DNA from: Chitinophaga sp. SYP-B3965
Lineage (GTDB): Bacteria; Bacteroidota; Bacteroidia; Chitinophagales; Chitinophagaceae
Direction of reading: 5' to 3'
Assembly: GCF_009647655.1 (NCBI RefSeq)
Contig: NZ_WJFD01000001.1
Span: 3,274,393-3,338,392 of the forward strand
DNA length: 64,000 bases
Shown: piece after piece, positions 17,842-26,313 of the stretch
Numbering within the stretch: the first letter of the stretch is position 1
Layout of the letters: every line of letters starts with the position of its first letter
Notes under the pieces: generated by a model
What the model was told of the DNA's origin: nothing
Seen by the model: only the letters and a program-made list of their open reading frames with translations
Database searches by the model: none
Made by a program: the position numbers and the translations under genes

Positions 17842-18101
17842 GCAGTTTTGCTTTTTTCTGCGGTGATATATTCTGCCATAGTGCGTACAGAATAAAAGAT
17901 ATTCGGACCATCTTCCGGATTGGCAATACGGATACCATGGTGTTGTTGTAATAACACGATCAGTTCCAAAGCATCAATCGAATCCAGTCCCAGTCCTTCT
18001 TTAAACAAAGGCTGGTCATTCCCGATCTCTTCCGGTTTTACTTCCTGCAAATTCAATTGCTGAATGATCTGGGCTTTCAGATCTGCCATCAACTTTTCCA
18101 T
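17838..18101 (-). CDS. Acyl carrier protein 1 of the pigment cluster
   Basis: An 87-residue ACP with the phosphopantetheine site GLDSIDALEL (Ser41) on helix II. It would carry the growing polyketide or the aryl starter as a thioester. A downstream Met at residue 5 is an alternative start. It overlaps the KSalpha gene by 4 bases and follows the half-KS gene by 6 bases. The DSID motif differs from the DSLD of the second cluster ACP, in keeping with separate partners for the two carriers. Confidence 0.88.
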   Translation of the reverse strand: MEKLMADLKAQIIQQLNLQEVKPEEIGNDQPLFKEGLGLDSIDALELIVLLQQHHGIRIANPEDGPNIFYSVRTMAEYITAEKSKTA

Positions 18102-18107
18102 ATAAAA

Positions 18108-18722
18108 TTATAAGTACAATTTTCTAATGCTCTCCGCGGTGAAGGAAACACCTAAACCACGGTTATTCTTTTCAATGAGATACAATGCAGCGTCGTAGGT
18201 GATATGGTATTGCTCTACCCAACCACAGATGCAGGCGTTTATGGCGCCGGTATCCAGTAACTGTTGCACGTATCCTGTTATAAATTCAATATCAAATGTT
18301 TCCGCTACAAAAAAAGCGTTCTCCCCTTTCAGCTTATGCCGGATACTGATCTCTCCTATTACAATGTTAGGGAGCGTGTATACGAATAAAGCAGGGCTCG
18401 CAATTTCCCGTACGGTTTCAAAATAACGTTCGTCTGTATCCAGGCTACTGCTGGTATTTGCCAGCACCACACCGGTTTCTTCCGGTGCATATGTTTCCAT
18501 CGGCATATCCTGCAACAAAACTTCCGTGGCTATCCAGCCCAGTTTACTGAGCAGGTCCATCTTGTGGAACTTCGGATACTGACCACTGAAGCGGTCGTAC
18601 AGGCCACGCAGGAATTCAGGCAAAGCAGTATCTGCTTCCGTTAATACTTCCACACCATTCTTCACTACCGTATTATTACGGATGATGCAGCTGGACGTGA
18701 TATATGTATTTGCGTTACTCAC
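18108..18722 (-). CDS. Half-length ketosynthase-like protein without catalytic Cys
   Basis: A 204-residue protein that aligns by eye with the N-terminal half of KS enzymes. The segment LPNIVIGEISIRHKLKG matches the helix that leads to the active site, and GAINACICGWVEQY matches the strand usually reading DVALAGGVE. The position of the catalytic Cys is occupied by the VAETFD region, so no nucleophile is present, and the C-terminal half with both catalytic His is absent. It is therefore unlikely to condense on its own; a structural or ACP-docking role is possible. Its neighbours (ACP downstream, halogenase-like gene upstream with 8-base overlap) show that it is retained in a tight operon rather than decaying. 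Confidence 0.7.
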   Translation of the reverse strand: MSNANTYITSSCIIRNNTVVKNGVEVLTEADTALPEFLRGLYDRFSGQYPKFHKMDLLSKLGWIATEVLLQDMPMETYAPEETGVVLANTSSSLDTDERYFETVREIASPALFVYTLPNIVIGEISIRHKLKGENAFFVAETFDIEFITGYVQQLLDTGAINACICGWVEQYHITYDAALYLIEKNNRGLGVSFTAESIRKLYL

Positions 18723-19965
18723 CCGGTGTATTTAACTTCTCTGTCAGTTCGATCAGGCGGGCCAGTCTTTTCAGCGCTTCCTCATGGTTCTTCACATAAG
18801 GATTGCTTTGATCCCACACATAACCTGCCAGTACAGAACAGATCTGGGCTTTGATCACAGGGTCCGGATTTTTGCTGAAGAAAATGGTATCCAGTGTTCC
18901 TTCATACCATGCCATTACGTAGGAACGGAATACGTTCACACCCTGCATGGTAGGTTCCATATAATCTTTTTCCCAATCCACTTCTTCTCCCTGTAATTTT
19001 TTGATCACCAGCTTGGCAGCCGTCTGGCTGGAAACTGTAGCCAAAGTTACGCCGGAAGAGAAGATCGGGTCCAGGAATTCTGTTACGTTTCCGGTGAGCA
19101 CAAACCCATCACCATAGAATTTATCTGTAGTGGCAGACCATGCTTCCAGTACCCTTGGTTCAAATACAAAAGGTACATCCTTGAAACGTTCGCGGGTGTA
19201 AGGTTCTGCATCCAGCATGGCGCGGAACTGTTCTTCGTTCGTGCCTTTATATTGATCGTGGAAACCATGTTCTCCCACGAATCCTACAGATGTTACACCT
19301 GTAGAGAACGGGATGATCCAGATCCAAACGCCTTTTTTATGTACAACAGCTGTAATACGATTGGGCTCATCTGCCATAGAACGGCGGATGTCTTCTGTAT
19401 GCGCAAACAACGCTTTCCGGGATTGCAGTACAGAAGGTTTATCCAAACCAAAAAGTTTGGGGATCACCCTGCCGTAACCACTGCCGTCTACGATAAAACG
19501 TGCTTCGATCTGTTTTTTATTGCCGTGGATATCTTCTGTGGTTGTGATGGAATCAGAACCATTGAATTTAATGTCTGTTACGGTTGTTTCATATTCTACC
19601 GGAACACCCATTTTCTCTACGGTATCTGCGAGTGTTTTATCAAAATCAGCTCTTTGCACCTGCCATGTCCATGTCCAGCCGGGTGTATGCTGCTCTTCAA
19701 AAGTGAAGTCGCACACCGCACCATTCTTTACGAACTTGGCGCCGAACTTTTTCTGGAAACCTCTTTCGGAAATGGCATCAATGAAACCGGCTTCCGTGAG
19801 CGCATCCATACAACGTGGCAACAGGCTTTCCCCGATCACAAACCGCGGGAATTTCAGCTTTTCTACAACCTTTACAGAATAGCCGGCCTTTTTAATAATG
19901 GATGCAGCAACGGATCCTGAAGGACCAGCGCCAATAACAAGTACATCCACTTTTTCAGTTTGCAT
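18715..19965 (-). CDS. Flavin-dependent halogenase-like monooxygenase
   Basis: A 416-residue FAD enzyme. GAGPSG lies at 12-17, the FPRFVIGESLLP segment typical of the halogenase/geranylgeranyl-reductase group at 39-50, and the WxWxIP signature of flavin-dependent halogenases at 214-219 (WIWIIP). The later segment FLDPIFSSGVTLA binds flavin and chloride in known relatives. It may chlorinate the aryl head of the pigment while it is bound to ACP; halogenated flexirubins have been described. Hydroxylation is the alternative. The start overlaps nothing; the end overlaps the half-KS gene by 8 bases. Confidence 0.75.
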   Translation of the reverse strand: MQTEKVDVLVIGAGPSGSVAASIIKKAGYSVKVVEKLKFPRFVIGESLLPRCMDALTEAGFIDAISERGFQKKFGAKFVKNGAVCDFTFEEQHTPGWTWTWQVQRADFDKTLADTVEKMGVPVEYETTVTDIKFNGSDSITTTEDIHGNKKQIEARFIVDGSGYGRVIPKLFGLDKPSVLQSRKALFAHTEDIRRSMADEPNRITAVVHKKGVWIWIIPFSTGVTSVGFVGEHGFHDQYKGTNEEQFRAMLDAEPYTRERFKDVPFVFEPRVLEAWSATTDKFYGDGFVLTGNVTEFLDPIFSSGVTLATVSSQTAAKLVIKKLQGEEVDWEKDYMEPTMQGVNVFRSYVMAWYEGTLDTIFFSKNPDPVIKAQICSVLAGYVWDQSNPYVKNHEEALKRLARLIELTEKLNTPGE

Positions 19966-19983
19966 ACTATTGGGATTTTGAAT

Positions 19984-21051
19984 TTATGCTTTAACACATC
20001 TTAACAAGGTATAACTCAACCCTACTTTGTTATTCTCCATTACTACTTCCAGGCCTGCGGCACGGATGCAATTGAAGAAATCATCGGTATGATACATCTG
20101 GCTGTTACCATTTGCAATGGCCGTGAAGTAGAGTGAAGTTTGCTGCAGGCAAAATGCGGCGGATTTGAATTGCTGTTTATTCCAGAAAGGTTCCAGGATA
20201 AAAATGCTGCCGCCATCATTCAATGCTTCCCTGCAACGGCGCAGGATGCTGATGATCTCTGCCTCTGAGAAACAATCCAGGAACTGGCTCATCCAGATCA
20301 CATCAAAACCTTTCGCAAAGGGCAGACTTTCATCCAGGATGTTTGTTTCAAAATAAGAGATGCGGTCGCTTAAACCGGCCTCCGAAATATTCTTTTTAGC
20401 TAAGCCCACTTGTCCGGGAAGGTCCATGATGGTTACATGTACATCCGGGTTGTATTTAGCGCAGGCCATAGACCATTTGCCGGTGTTGCCGCCAATATCC
20501 AGCAGGGATTTGGGCTGCTGTTCAAAAACGATGGGTAATACGGAAGGGAAAGCAAGATCAGAATAATAGTGGTCGAAGTTGAACCAGCTGGTGCCAGCGG
20601 GTTCCGGCATAATGGAAAGCCCTTCGTAAATAGTGTTCCATGGGCCGAGTTCTTTCAAACCTACCGGTTTACCTTCTGTTAAACTATCCTGCAAATGATA
20701 CATGGCTTTGTAACATACATCATGAGAGAAGTCCATATTGATGCGGGTAAGCGTGTCATGCAAAATGAAGTACCCTGTTTTGGTGAGGGTGTATTTTTTA
20801 TCATTCACGATCAGCATTTCCAGTCCAAGACCAGCTTCCAGTAATACCCTGGCAGAATAACGGGAGAGTTTTACATGCTCCAGTATTCCTTCAATAGTGA
20901 TGCCTTCCTGGCCGCTTTTGTCCACCACATCCAGGATGCCCAGATCACGGAGCGCCTTTGAAGCCTGGAAGGCGATGGGTGCAAATGCCAGCCAGAGTGC
21001 CTGTTCTTTTGCCTGTAATGCAGTTTTCGTTTCCTTGTTAAAAAAATCCAT
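19984..21051 (-). CDS. SAM-dependent O-methyltransferase with dimerisation domain
   Basis: A 355-residue methyltransferase of the acetylserotonin/small-molecule O-methyltransferase type. The N-terminal third is a winged-helix dimerisation domain; the SAM-binding motif DIGGNTG is at 185-191, followed by TIMDLPG and a late DVIWMSQFLDCFSE segment. It probably methylates the phenolic head of the aryl polyene or of a carrier-bound precursor, which is inference from context. It lies between the second KS gene (22-base gap) and the halogenase-like gene (18-base gap). Confidence 0.8.
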   Translation of the reverse strand: MDFFNKETKTALQAKEQALWLAFAPIAFQASKALRDLGILDVVDKSGQEGITIEGILEHVKLSRYSARVLLEAGLGLEMLIVNDKKYTLTKTGYFILHDTLTRINMDFSHDVCYKAMYHLQDSLTEGKPVGLKELGPWNTIYEGLSIMPEPAGTSWFNFDHYYSDLAFPSVLPIVFEQQPKSLLDIGGNTGKWSMACAKYNPDVHVTIMDLPGQVGLAKKNISEAGLSDRISYFETNILDESLPFAKGFDVIWMSQFLDCFSEAEIISILRRCREALNDGGSIFILEPFWNKQQFKSAAFCLQQTSLYFTAIANGNSQMYHTDDFFNCIRAAGLEVVMENNKVGLSYTLLRCVKA

Positions 21052-21073
21052 TGCTGATCTCGCTTTTAAAAAT

Positions 21074-22186
21074 TTACAATTTCACTTTACTAAACACCAT
21101 GGCTGCATTGCAACCGCCAAAACCGGAAGTGGTTTTGAGGTAATGCAGCATTGGCTTTTGTGTCAACTGATTGCTCAGTATCAAAGGCACGCTCACCCCG
21201 GGAGATTCATATCCTGCCGTGGGGATCACTACGCCGGCCTGCATGCTGTGCATGCCTATGATCGCTTCTATTAAACCAGCCGCACCCAGGGTGTGGCCGT
21301 AATAACCTTTGAGACTGTTCACCGGTACATTCTGTAAACCGGAAAGATGGAATGCTTTCGCTTCCATCTCATCGTTGTACAAAGTGGCGGTACCATGTGC
21401 AGATACAAAACCGATATCTTCCGGTAACAGGCCGCTTTGCTGAATGGCTTTTGTAATGGCGCCAGACAGCTCTTCGCCGGTACGGGAAGGTCCTGAAATA
21501 TGATTGGCATCATTGCTGGAAGCGCCTTCGCCTAAACGAATCACTTCGCCTGCCGGCAATAATGATGTGTCCTTAGTTAAAATAACGGTGGCTGCACCCT
21601 CTCCTAAAGTGATCCCTTTACGGTTGGCATCAAAGGGTTTGCAGGGTGCATCGCTCACTGCCTGGAACGACTGGAAACCAGATAATACAAACTGTGTGAG
21701 TTCATCCGCACCGCATACTACTGCATGATCATACTGGCCGGAACGGATCATCCGTTGTGCTATCAGCAGGGCCAGTAAACCTGAGATGCAGGCATTGCTG
21801 ATCACTACAGGTTTGTTTATTGCAGAAAAATAAGTTCCTATCTTATCTGCTGTGGCATATAATTGCATGGGCTGCAGCTGTGCTGTTTGCCCCTGTTCCA
21901 TCAAAGCGATATTTCCCTTGGTGGTGGAAACAATAAAAGCAGTGCGTTTATCCTGCAGACTGATCTTTGTCTGTGATAAGGCCTCTGCTATGCTGCTGAT
22001 GAGCAGCTGTTCAAATTTCGTATATCCCTCCTGTTTAAACTGATTGCCGGGGATAGCAGCTGCAAAATAACCTTCCGGCTGACGGCTGATGCCGCTTTCG
22101 CCTTTCAGCAAACGTTCAAAATTCGATTTCGAATCTGAACCGAGTGGTGAAATGATATTATCTGCCGCTACAAATACGTTCATCAT
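21074..22186 (-). CDS. Beta-ketoacyl-ACP synthase 2 of the pigment cluster
   Basis: A KS of about 370 residues with an intact active site: Cys133 in ISNACISGLLAL, His in VSAHGTATLYND and His in GHTLGAAGL. It is shorter than FabF and less similar to the KSalpha at 16.7 kb, so it may start chains or act on a different precursor. The frame extends to 22210, but the ATG at 22186 overlaps the thioesterase stop as ATGA, the usual coupled arrangement, and removes an unlikely leader. A second ATG follows directly at 22183. Confidence 0.85.
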   Translation of the reverse strand: MMNVFVAADNIISPLGSDSKSNFERLLKGESGISRQPEGYFAAAIPGNQFKQEGYTKFEQLLISSIAEALSQTKISLQDKRTAFIVSTTKGNIALMEQGQTAQLQPMQLYATADKIGTYFSAINKPVVISNACISGLLALLIAQRMIRSGQYDHAVVCGADELTQFVLSGFQSFQAVSDAPCKPFDANRKGITLGEGAATVILTKDTSLLPAGEVIRLGEGASSNDANHISGPSRTGEELSGAITKAIQQSGLLPEDIGFVSAHGTATLYNDEMEAKAFHLSGLQNVPVNSLKGYYGHTLGAAGLIEAIIGMHSMQAGVVIPTAGYESPGVSVPLILSNQLTQKPMLHYLKTTSGFGGCNAAMVFSKVKL

Positions 22187-22608
22187 ATCAGTCCCCACTG
22201 TTTTTTCCATTCTGTAAAGAAGGGAGGTACTGTTAATTGTAAAGCTGATTCCTGTTTATCGAGGAACACCTGTACGGAAGAACCGGTGCATACTACTTCT
22301 TTAGTGGCAACATTGTAGAGGGTATATTCAAAACGCATCTTGGCAGCTTCGCAGGGAATATAGCGGGTTTCGATCAACACACTATCCCCGTAACGCAGTG
22401 AGCGTTTGTAATTACATTCCACATTCACGATGGGTACGGTGTACCCATGTTCAAAAATATCCAGATAACGCAACCTGTATTTACTGCCAAAGGCTTCCCT
22501 GCCGTCTTCGAAATACCGGATATAATGGCCGTGCCATACTATTCCCAAAGGATCTGCTTCATTAAACCGGATCAACACTTCAGCACTTTCGCTCAATACA
22601 GGTTGCAT
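22183..22608 (-). CDS. 4HBT-type hot-dog thioesterase
   Basis: A 141-residue acyl thioesterase of the 4-hydroxybenzoyl-CoA thioesterase/YbgC class. The segment RFNEADPLGIVWHGHYIRYFEDGREAF (14-40) is the family signature, with the catalytic Asp19. It hydrolyses acyl-CoA or acyl-ACP thioesters. In the cluster it may release the finished polyene acid or edit stalled intermediates on the ACPs. It overlaps the next KS gene by 4 bases. Confidence 0.85.
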   Translation of the reverse strand: MQPVLSESAEVLIRFNEADPLGIVWHGHYIRYFEDGREAFGSKYRLRYLDIFEHGYTVPIVNVECNYKRSLRYGDSVLIETRYIPCEAAKMRFEYTLYNVATKEVVCTGSSVQVFLDKQESALQLTVPPFFTEWKKQWGLI

Positions 22609-22632
22609 GTAAAGTTTTATACTAATGATGAA

Positions 22633-23295
22633 TTATCCACCGTAAGTGGACTTCCAATCTTTATACTTCTTATCTTTTATTTCTTTGATAACATTGGCGA
22701 GACCACCGAGCCACACATTGTCTACAGTGAAACCGGTGAAACCAAAAGCGGATTTATTGAAAGCTCCTTCCACGCGATCTGTGAACAGTACTTTTTTGGA
22801 TTTCATGTCTATCAGTGTTACGTACACAGACACTTCTCTTTTTGTTTTATTAATGCCTTCCATTACAAACAGGAGACCGATACCGGTTTTACCTGCGAAA
22901 TCAAAACCGGATACAAGGGAGGTTACATCTTCCGGTTTCATTGTCTGATAATCATCTGAATTATCAGACAGGAGTTTATCAGGATCAATTTTGTCGTTAC
23001 GTTTGTTTACGGGGCCAATATCTGTGCTTACTTCTTCTCTTTTACCGAATGCTTCAGCGAGGGGGAACTTCTTAGGCTCATTCACCAGTTTCTGGTTGAG
23101 GCTTCTGATCTTGTGGTCTACCACGTCATCCGTTTTCAGGCCGGCATCACCTATCACTTTTGTTTTGGTAAAATCAACACCCAGGTAGGTGATCTTTACG
23201 GATCTGTCGAATACATCTTTAGCAGTTTGCGCTTTCACAGCTGAAACGCTCAGAACCATTGCCAGCAGGGGCATTACTAATTGCTTCATATTCAT
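22633..23295 (-). CDS. Secreted protein of unknown function within the pigment cluster
   Basis: A 220-residue protein with a signal peptide (about residues 1-22, cleavage after VKAQ) and no membrane segment after it. It is rich in Lys and Asp and has strand-like segments (GIGLLFVMEGI, VSVYVTLIDM) near the C terminus. I recognise no catalytic motif or named family. Its position between a dehydratase-like and a thioesterase gene, with gaps of 8 and 24 bases, suggests a periplasmic accessory role in pigment handling. Start at the first or third codon cannot be separated. Confidence 0.6.
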   Translation of the reverse strand: MNMKQLVMPLLAMVLSVSAVKAQTAKDVFDRSVKITYLGVDFTKTKVIGDAGLKTDDVVDHKIRSLNQKLVNEPKKFPLAEAFGKREEVSTDIGPVNKRNDKIDPDKLLSDNSDDYQTMKPEDVTSLVSGFDFAGKTGIGLLFVMEGINKTKREVSVYVTLIDMKSKKVLFTDRVEGAFNKSAFGFTGFTVDNVWLGGLANVIKEIKDKKYKDWKSTYGG

Positions 23296-23303
23296 TTTGT
23301 TTT

Positions 23304-23726
23304 TTATTTATTTTGGGACACAAAAATCTTCATATCGCATTCCGCCATCAGCTTGCCATTCTGCTTCACTGTTCCTTTGATAACGGTGGCATTAAATACT
23401 TCATGTTCTATCACTATTTCAGATTCCACGGTGGTACCAGCTGCGGGTAACTCTATAACGTGTAAATTCTGGATAGCCCCTATAAACCCTAACGGCACAG
23501 GTACATTATGTTGTTTGGCCAGATACCCTATACGCGCAGCAGCTGTCTGCGCAATGTTCTCTACCAACCCGGGCGCCATGAACAAACCATCCTGCACAAA
23601 TACATTATCCGCCGCAATATCAAATTCCGTGCGGATGTTCTTTTCACCAGCTTCCATCAAACGACTGATCATCACGATCGGCGGACGTTGGGGTATGTAT
23701 TCTGTAATATCTCCTGTATTGATCAA
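23304..23726 (-). CDS. ApeP-like hot-dog dehydratase
   Basis: A 140-residue hot-dog protein resembling the 3-hydroxyacyl-ACP dehydratase group. It has IPQRPPIVM near the N terminus (compare LPHRYPF in FabZ) and MAPGLVENIAQTAAARIGY at 50-68, with Glu56. The GHFP motif with the usual catalytic His is missing, unlike the dehydratase at 13.3 kb. The two hot-dog proteins may form a complex in which each supplies part of the site, as reported for aryl-polyene dehydratases; that analogy is inference. It is followed 8 bases later by the secreted unknown. Confidence 0.72.
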   Translation of the reverse strand: MINTGDITEYIPQRPPIVMISRLMEAGEKNIRTEFDIAADNVFVQDGLFMAPGLVENIAQTAAARIGYLAKQHNVPVPLGFIGAIQNLHVIELPAAGTTVESEIVIEHEVFNATVIKGTVKQNGKLMAECDMKIFVSQNK

Positions 23727-23756
23727 TGTTCGGGTTGTTATCGAGTTAAAGGAATA

Positions 23757-24638
23757 TTAATCTTTGGACCAAAAATCGTAATAATTAAACCATTGCAACG
23801 GGTACTTTTTCACTTTCTCTTCCATCACATGTACAAAATCCTGCATGGACTTTTCCAACCCTCCCTGCTTTACGGCCTGGTAAACCGTTGGTTCCGTAGC
23901 ATACAGGTGGTAGTGGTTAGTGGTTTCCTTAAATGCAAATACCAGGGATACGGGTACCCTGAATGTGCAAGCTAACACGAACGGACCTATGGGAAAGCGT
24001 GCCGGCTCCCCCAGGAAGTTCATTTCCATGGTTTTGTTCCCTTCCAGGAAACGATCTGCATGCATACATACCAGCTCCTGCCTGCTCAATGCATCATGGA
24101 TGGCGTAAATATGCGAATTATCGTCTTTTAAAACAATCACATTCACATTTCTTCCCCCTGTGATACCTTCCAGGTACTTTTTGATCCGCTGGTGCTCCCC
24201 GTCGAACATCACAATATTGATGCGGGTCTTTAACCGGCTGAACAAATGACCGGCTACTTCCCAGTTTCCCAGATGGGCGCTTAGCAAAATTCCTCCCTTC
24301 CCGCCAGATACAATATCGTGCAAGTGGGGTTCCCCGTCAAATTCAAATGTGAAAGGGTTTGGAAGTTCTGCCATCACCACCACTTTGTCTAACAGCGTTT
24401 GCCCGAAAACATAATAATTCCGGTACACACTGATCAAAGCGCGAAAGCGGCTATAGCCAATTTTACGGTGAAAATACTGAAAAATGGATCGGGAAGAGCG
24501 ATAAGAGAACAGGCAGTAGTAAAACGCAACAAATCTCAGGAGAAAATAAGCCAGCTGCACTCCTCCATAACGCAATACACCAATAAAAATCCTGTACCCC
24601 AGCTTATTTCCTTTGGACTTACCTTGCCAGGAAGGCAT
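23757..24638 (-). CDS. LpxL/HtrB-type lipid acyltransferase
   Basis: A 293-residue acyltransferase of the lipid A biosynthesis (LpxL/LABLAT) family. One N-terminal membrane segment lies near 26-46 and the HX4E catalytic motif AHLGNWE at 121-127 (His122, Glu127). It would transfer an acyl group from ACP to a membrane acceptor. Aryl-polyene and flexirubin-type clusters contain such an enzyme, presumably to link the polyene acyl chain to a lipid or sugar. Its start shares one base with the ACP stop (TAATG). Confidence 0.85.
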   Translation of the reverse strand: MPSWQGKSKGNKLGYRIFIGVLRYGGVQLAYFLLRFVAFYYCLFSYRSSRSIFQYFHRKIGYSRFRALISVYRNYYVFGQTLLDKVVVMAELPNPFTFEFDGEPHLHDIVSGGKGGILLSAHLGNWEVAGHLFSRLKTRINIVMFDGEHQRIKKYLEGITGGRNVNVIVLKDDNSHIYAIHDALSRQELVCMHADRFLEGNKTMEMNFLGEPARFPIGPFVLACTFRVPVSLVFAFKETTNHYHLYATEPTVYQAVKQGGLEKSMQDFVHVMEEKVKKYPLQWFNYYDFWSKD

Positions 24639-24895
24639 TATACCAATTCTTTTTGTTTAACACGGGCTATTACGTAATCATAGAAATCCTGGAAGGTAAC
24701 AATGCCCTGGAAGTCTTCGGGTTTAACTTTAAATCCAAAGTTACTTTCAATGGCCACTACCAGGTCTATGTAGTCCAGGCTGTCCAATTCCAACGTGGCT
24801 TTTAAATCAGCCTCGGGGGTAATGCTTTCGGGAGCAACTTCAAATTCCTCCACCAGAAAAGCGTTCGTCTGTGTGATGATCTCGTTAATTTCCAT
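24638..24895 (-). CDS. Acyl carrier protein 2 of the pigment cluster
   Basis: An 85-residue acidic ACP with the phosphopantetheine site LELDSLDYIDLV (Ser39). It carries acyl thioesters for the cluster. It is coupled to the acyltransferase gene by a one-base overlap, which suggests that this ACP delivers the acyl chain to that enzyme. A 131-base gap with a candidate promoter (see 24985-24992) precedes it, so it may start its own transcript. Confidence 0.9.
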   Translation of the reverse strand: MEINEIITQTNAFLVEEFEVAPESITPEADLKATLELDSLDYIDLVVAIESNFGFKVKPEDFQGIVTFQDFYDYVIARVKQKELV

Positions 24896-24984
24896 AAATG
24901 TTGTGTTCCAGATATAGGTTGATTAGGCAATACTCAAGCAATACCAGCAAGCGTTCCGTTTATTCAGTCGGGCGAAGCTTCCTG

Positions 24985-24992
24985 CAAAATTA
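24985..24992 (-). promoter_or_regulatory. Candidate Bacteroidota -7 box before the ACP gene
   Basis: On the minus strand this reads TAATTTTG, an exact match to TAnnTTTG. It lies about 90 bases upstream of the ACP start, in the 131-base gap after the FabF-like KS gene. I see no good -33 TTTG at 19-21 bases. If active it is an internal promoter for the rest of the pigment cluster. Confidence 0.4.
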
Positions 24993-25026
24993 GATAAATT
25001 CCCTTACAGGTACTTCCCTTTGCGAA

Positions 25027-26247
25027 TTATTGCCATTTCCTGACAACCAGCGAGGAGTTAGTACCTCCAAAACCAAATGAATTAGACAAAAATATATTAA
25101 AGTTTTTATTAATTGTATCAGTGACGATATTTAATTTGGCCGAATCCTCGTCCGGATTCTCGAAATTGATGTTAGGGGCGATGAAGTCGTTCTGCATCAT
25201 TAACATAGAGTAAACGATCTCACTGGCACCTGCCATCCAGCACTCATGGCCGGTCATGCTCTTTGTGGAGCTGATGGGCGTTTTGGCACTGCCGAATACG
25301 GCATCCAGGGCTTTGGCCTCACTGGCATCCCCTGCTGGTGTAGAAGTAGCATGGGCGTTGATGTAGCCAATATCAGAGGCCATCAGTCCGGATTCCCGGA
25401 GTGCCATTTCCAGGGAGCGCATAGGCCCGTCCACACTGGGATTGGAAATATGGGCGCCATTGCTGGAAAAGCCATATCCCAGGATCTCACCCAAAATGGT
25501 AGCGCCACGGCGTTTGGCAGATTCCAGGCTTTCCAGGATCACAGTGGCTGCTCCCCCGCTGGGTACTAACCCATCACGGTCACGGTCAAACGGGCGGGAA
25601 GCTTTGGCCGGCACATCTTCTCTTACGGAGAAAGCGGCGATGGCATCAAAATTCCCCATGGCATATAAGTTCACTTCCTGCGCGCCGCCACAGATCACCG
25701 CATCCTGTAAACCGTTGCGGATGAACATAGCCCCCAGGCCAATAGCATGAGAGCCACTGGCGCAGGCTGCGCTTACACTGAAGTTGATCCCTTTTAATTT
25801 GAAAATGGTAGCCAGGTTCATATTCACGGTGGAGTTCATGGTCTGGAACACTGAACCGGAGCCTACCAGCATGGTATCTCCTTTTGCCCGCATAATATCT
25901 GTGGCTTCAATGATGGGTTTGGCAGAACTGTCGTTACCAAAGAGGATACCCACATCGTTCTTATCGAGGTAATCCTGGTCTATCCCCGCCTGGGCTAATG
26001 CTTCGCGGGTGGACATATAAGCATATTCTGCCTGCTCGGGCATCATCATACGTGCCCTGCGGTCCAGCAGGCTTTTTAATTCAGGACGGGAAATGTTACC
26101 TGTGAGGCCGGAACGGTATCCGAAACTCTTACGCTCTGCGTCCAGCACAATGCCGGAACGTCCGTGGAATAGGGATTCCCGAACTTCCTCAAGGTCTTTA
26201 CCAATGCAGGAGTAAATACCTGTACCTGTAATCACGACTCTGTTCAT
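25027..26247 (-). CDS. FabF-like beta-ketoacyl-ACP synthase of the pigment cluster
   Basis: A 406-residue KS with a complete FabF/FabB-type site: Cys162 in SAACASGSHAIG, His in NAHATSTPAGD and His in GHECWMAGASE. It is the third catalytically intact KS of the run and the closest to primary fatty acid KS enzymes. It lies between the ketoreductase (66-base gap upstream) and ACP2. By analogy with aryl-polyene systems it may extend the malonyl units or make the first condensation with the aryl starter; the exact step is not deducible from sequence. Confidence 0.88.
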   Translation of the reverse strand: MNRVVITGTGIYSCIGKDLEEVRESLFHGRSGIVLDAERKSFGYRSGLTGNISRPELKSLLDRRARMMMPEQAEYAYMSTREALAQAGIDQDYLDKNDVGILFGNDSSAKPIIEATDIMRAKGDTMLVGSGSVFQTMNSTVNMNLATIFKLKGINFSVSAACASGSHAIGLGAMFIRNGLQDAVICGGAQEVNLYAMGNFDAIAAFSVREDVPAKASRPFDRDRDGLVPSGGAATVILESLESAKRRGATILGEILGYGFSSNGAHISNPSVDGPMRSLEMALRESGLMASDIGYINAHATSTPAGDASEAKALDAVFGSAKTPISSTKSMTGHECWMAGASEIVYSMLMMQNDFIAPNINFENPDEDSAKLNIVTDTINKNFNIFLSNSFGFGGTNSSLVVRKWQ

Positions 26248-26313
26248 GCGATGTAGTCTTATAAGCCGCCAAATTGTTGCGGGCCAACGTAATTTACTAT
26301 ATTAATAAGATGA

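Noticed and set aside
23304..23726. A standard FabZ
   Set aside because: It lacks the GHFP motif with the catalytic His, so only a hot-dog dehydratase-like call is safe.
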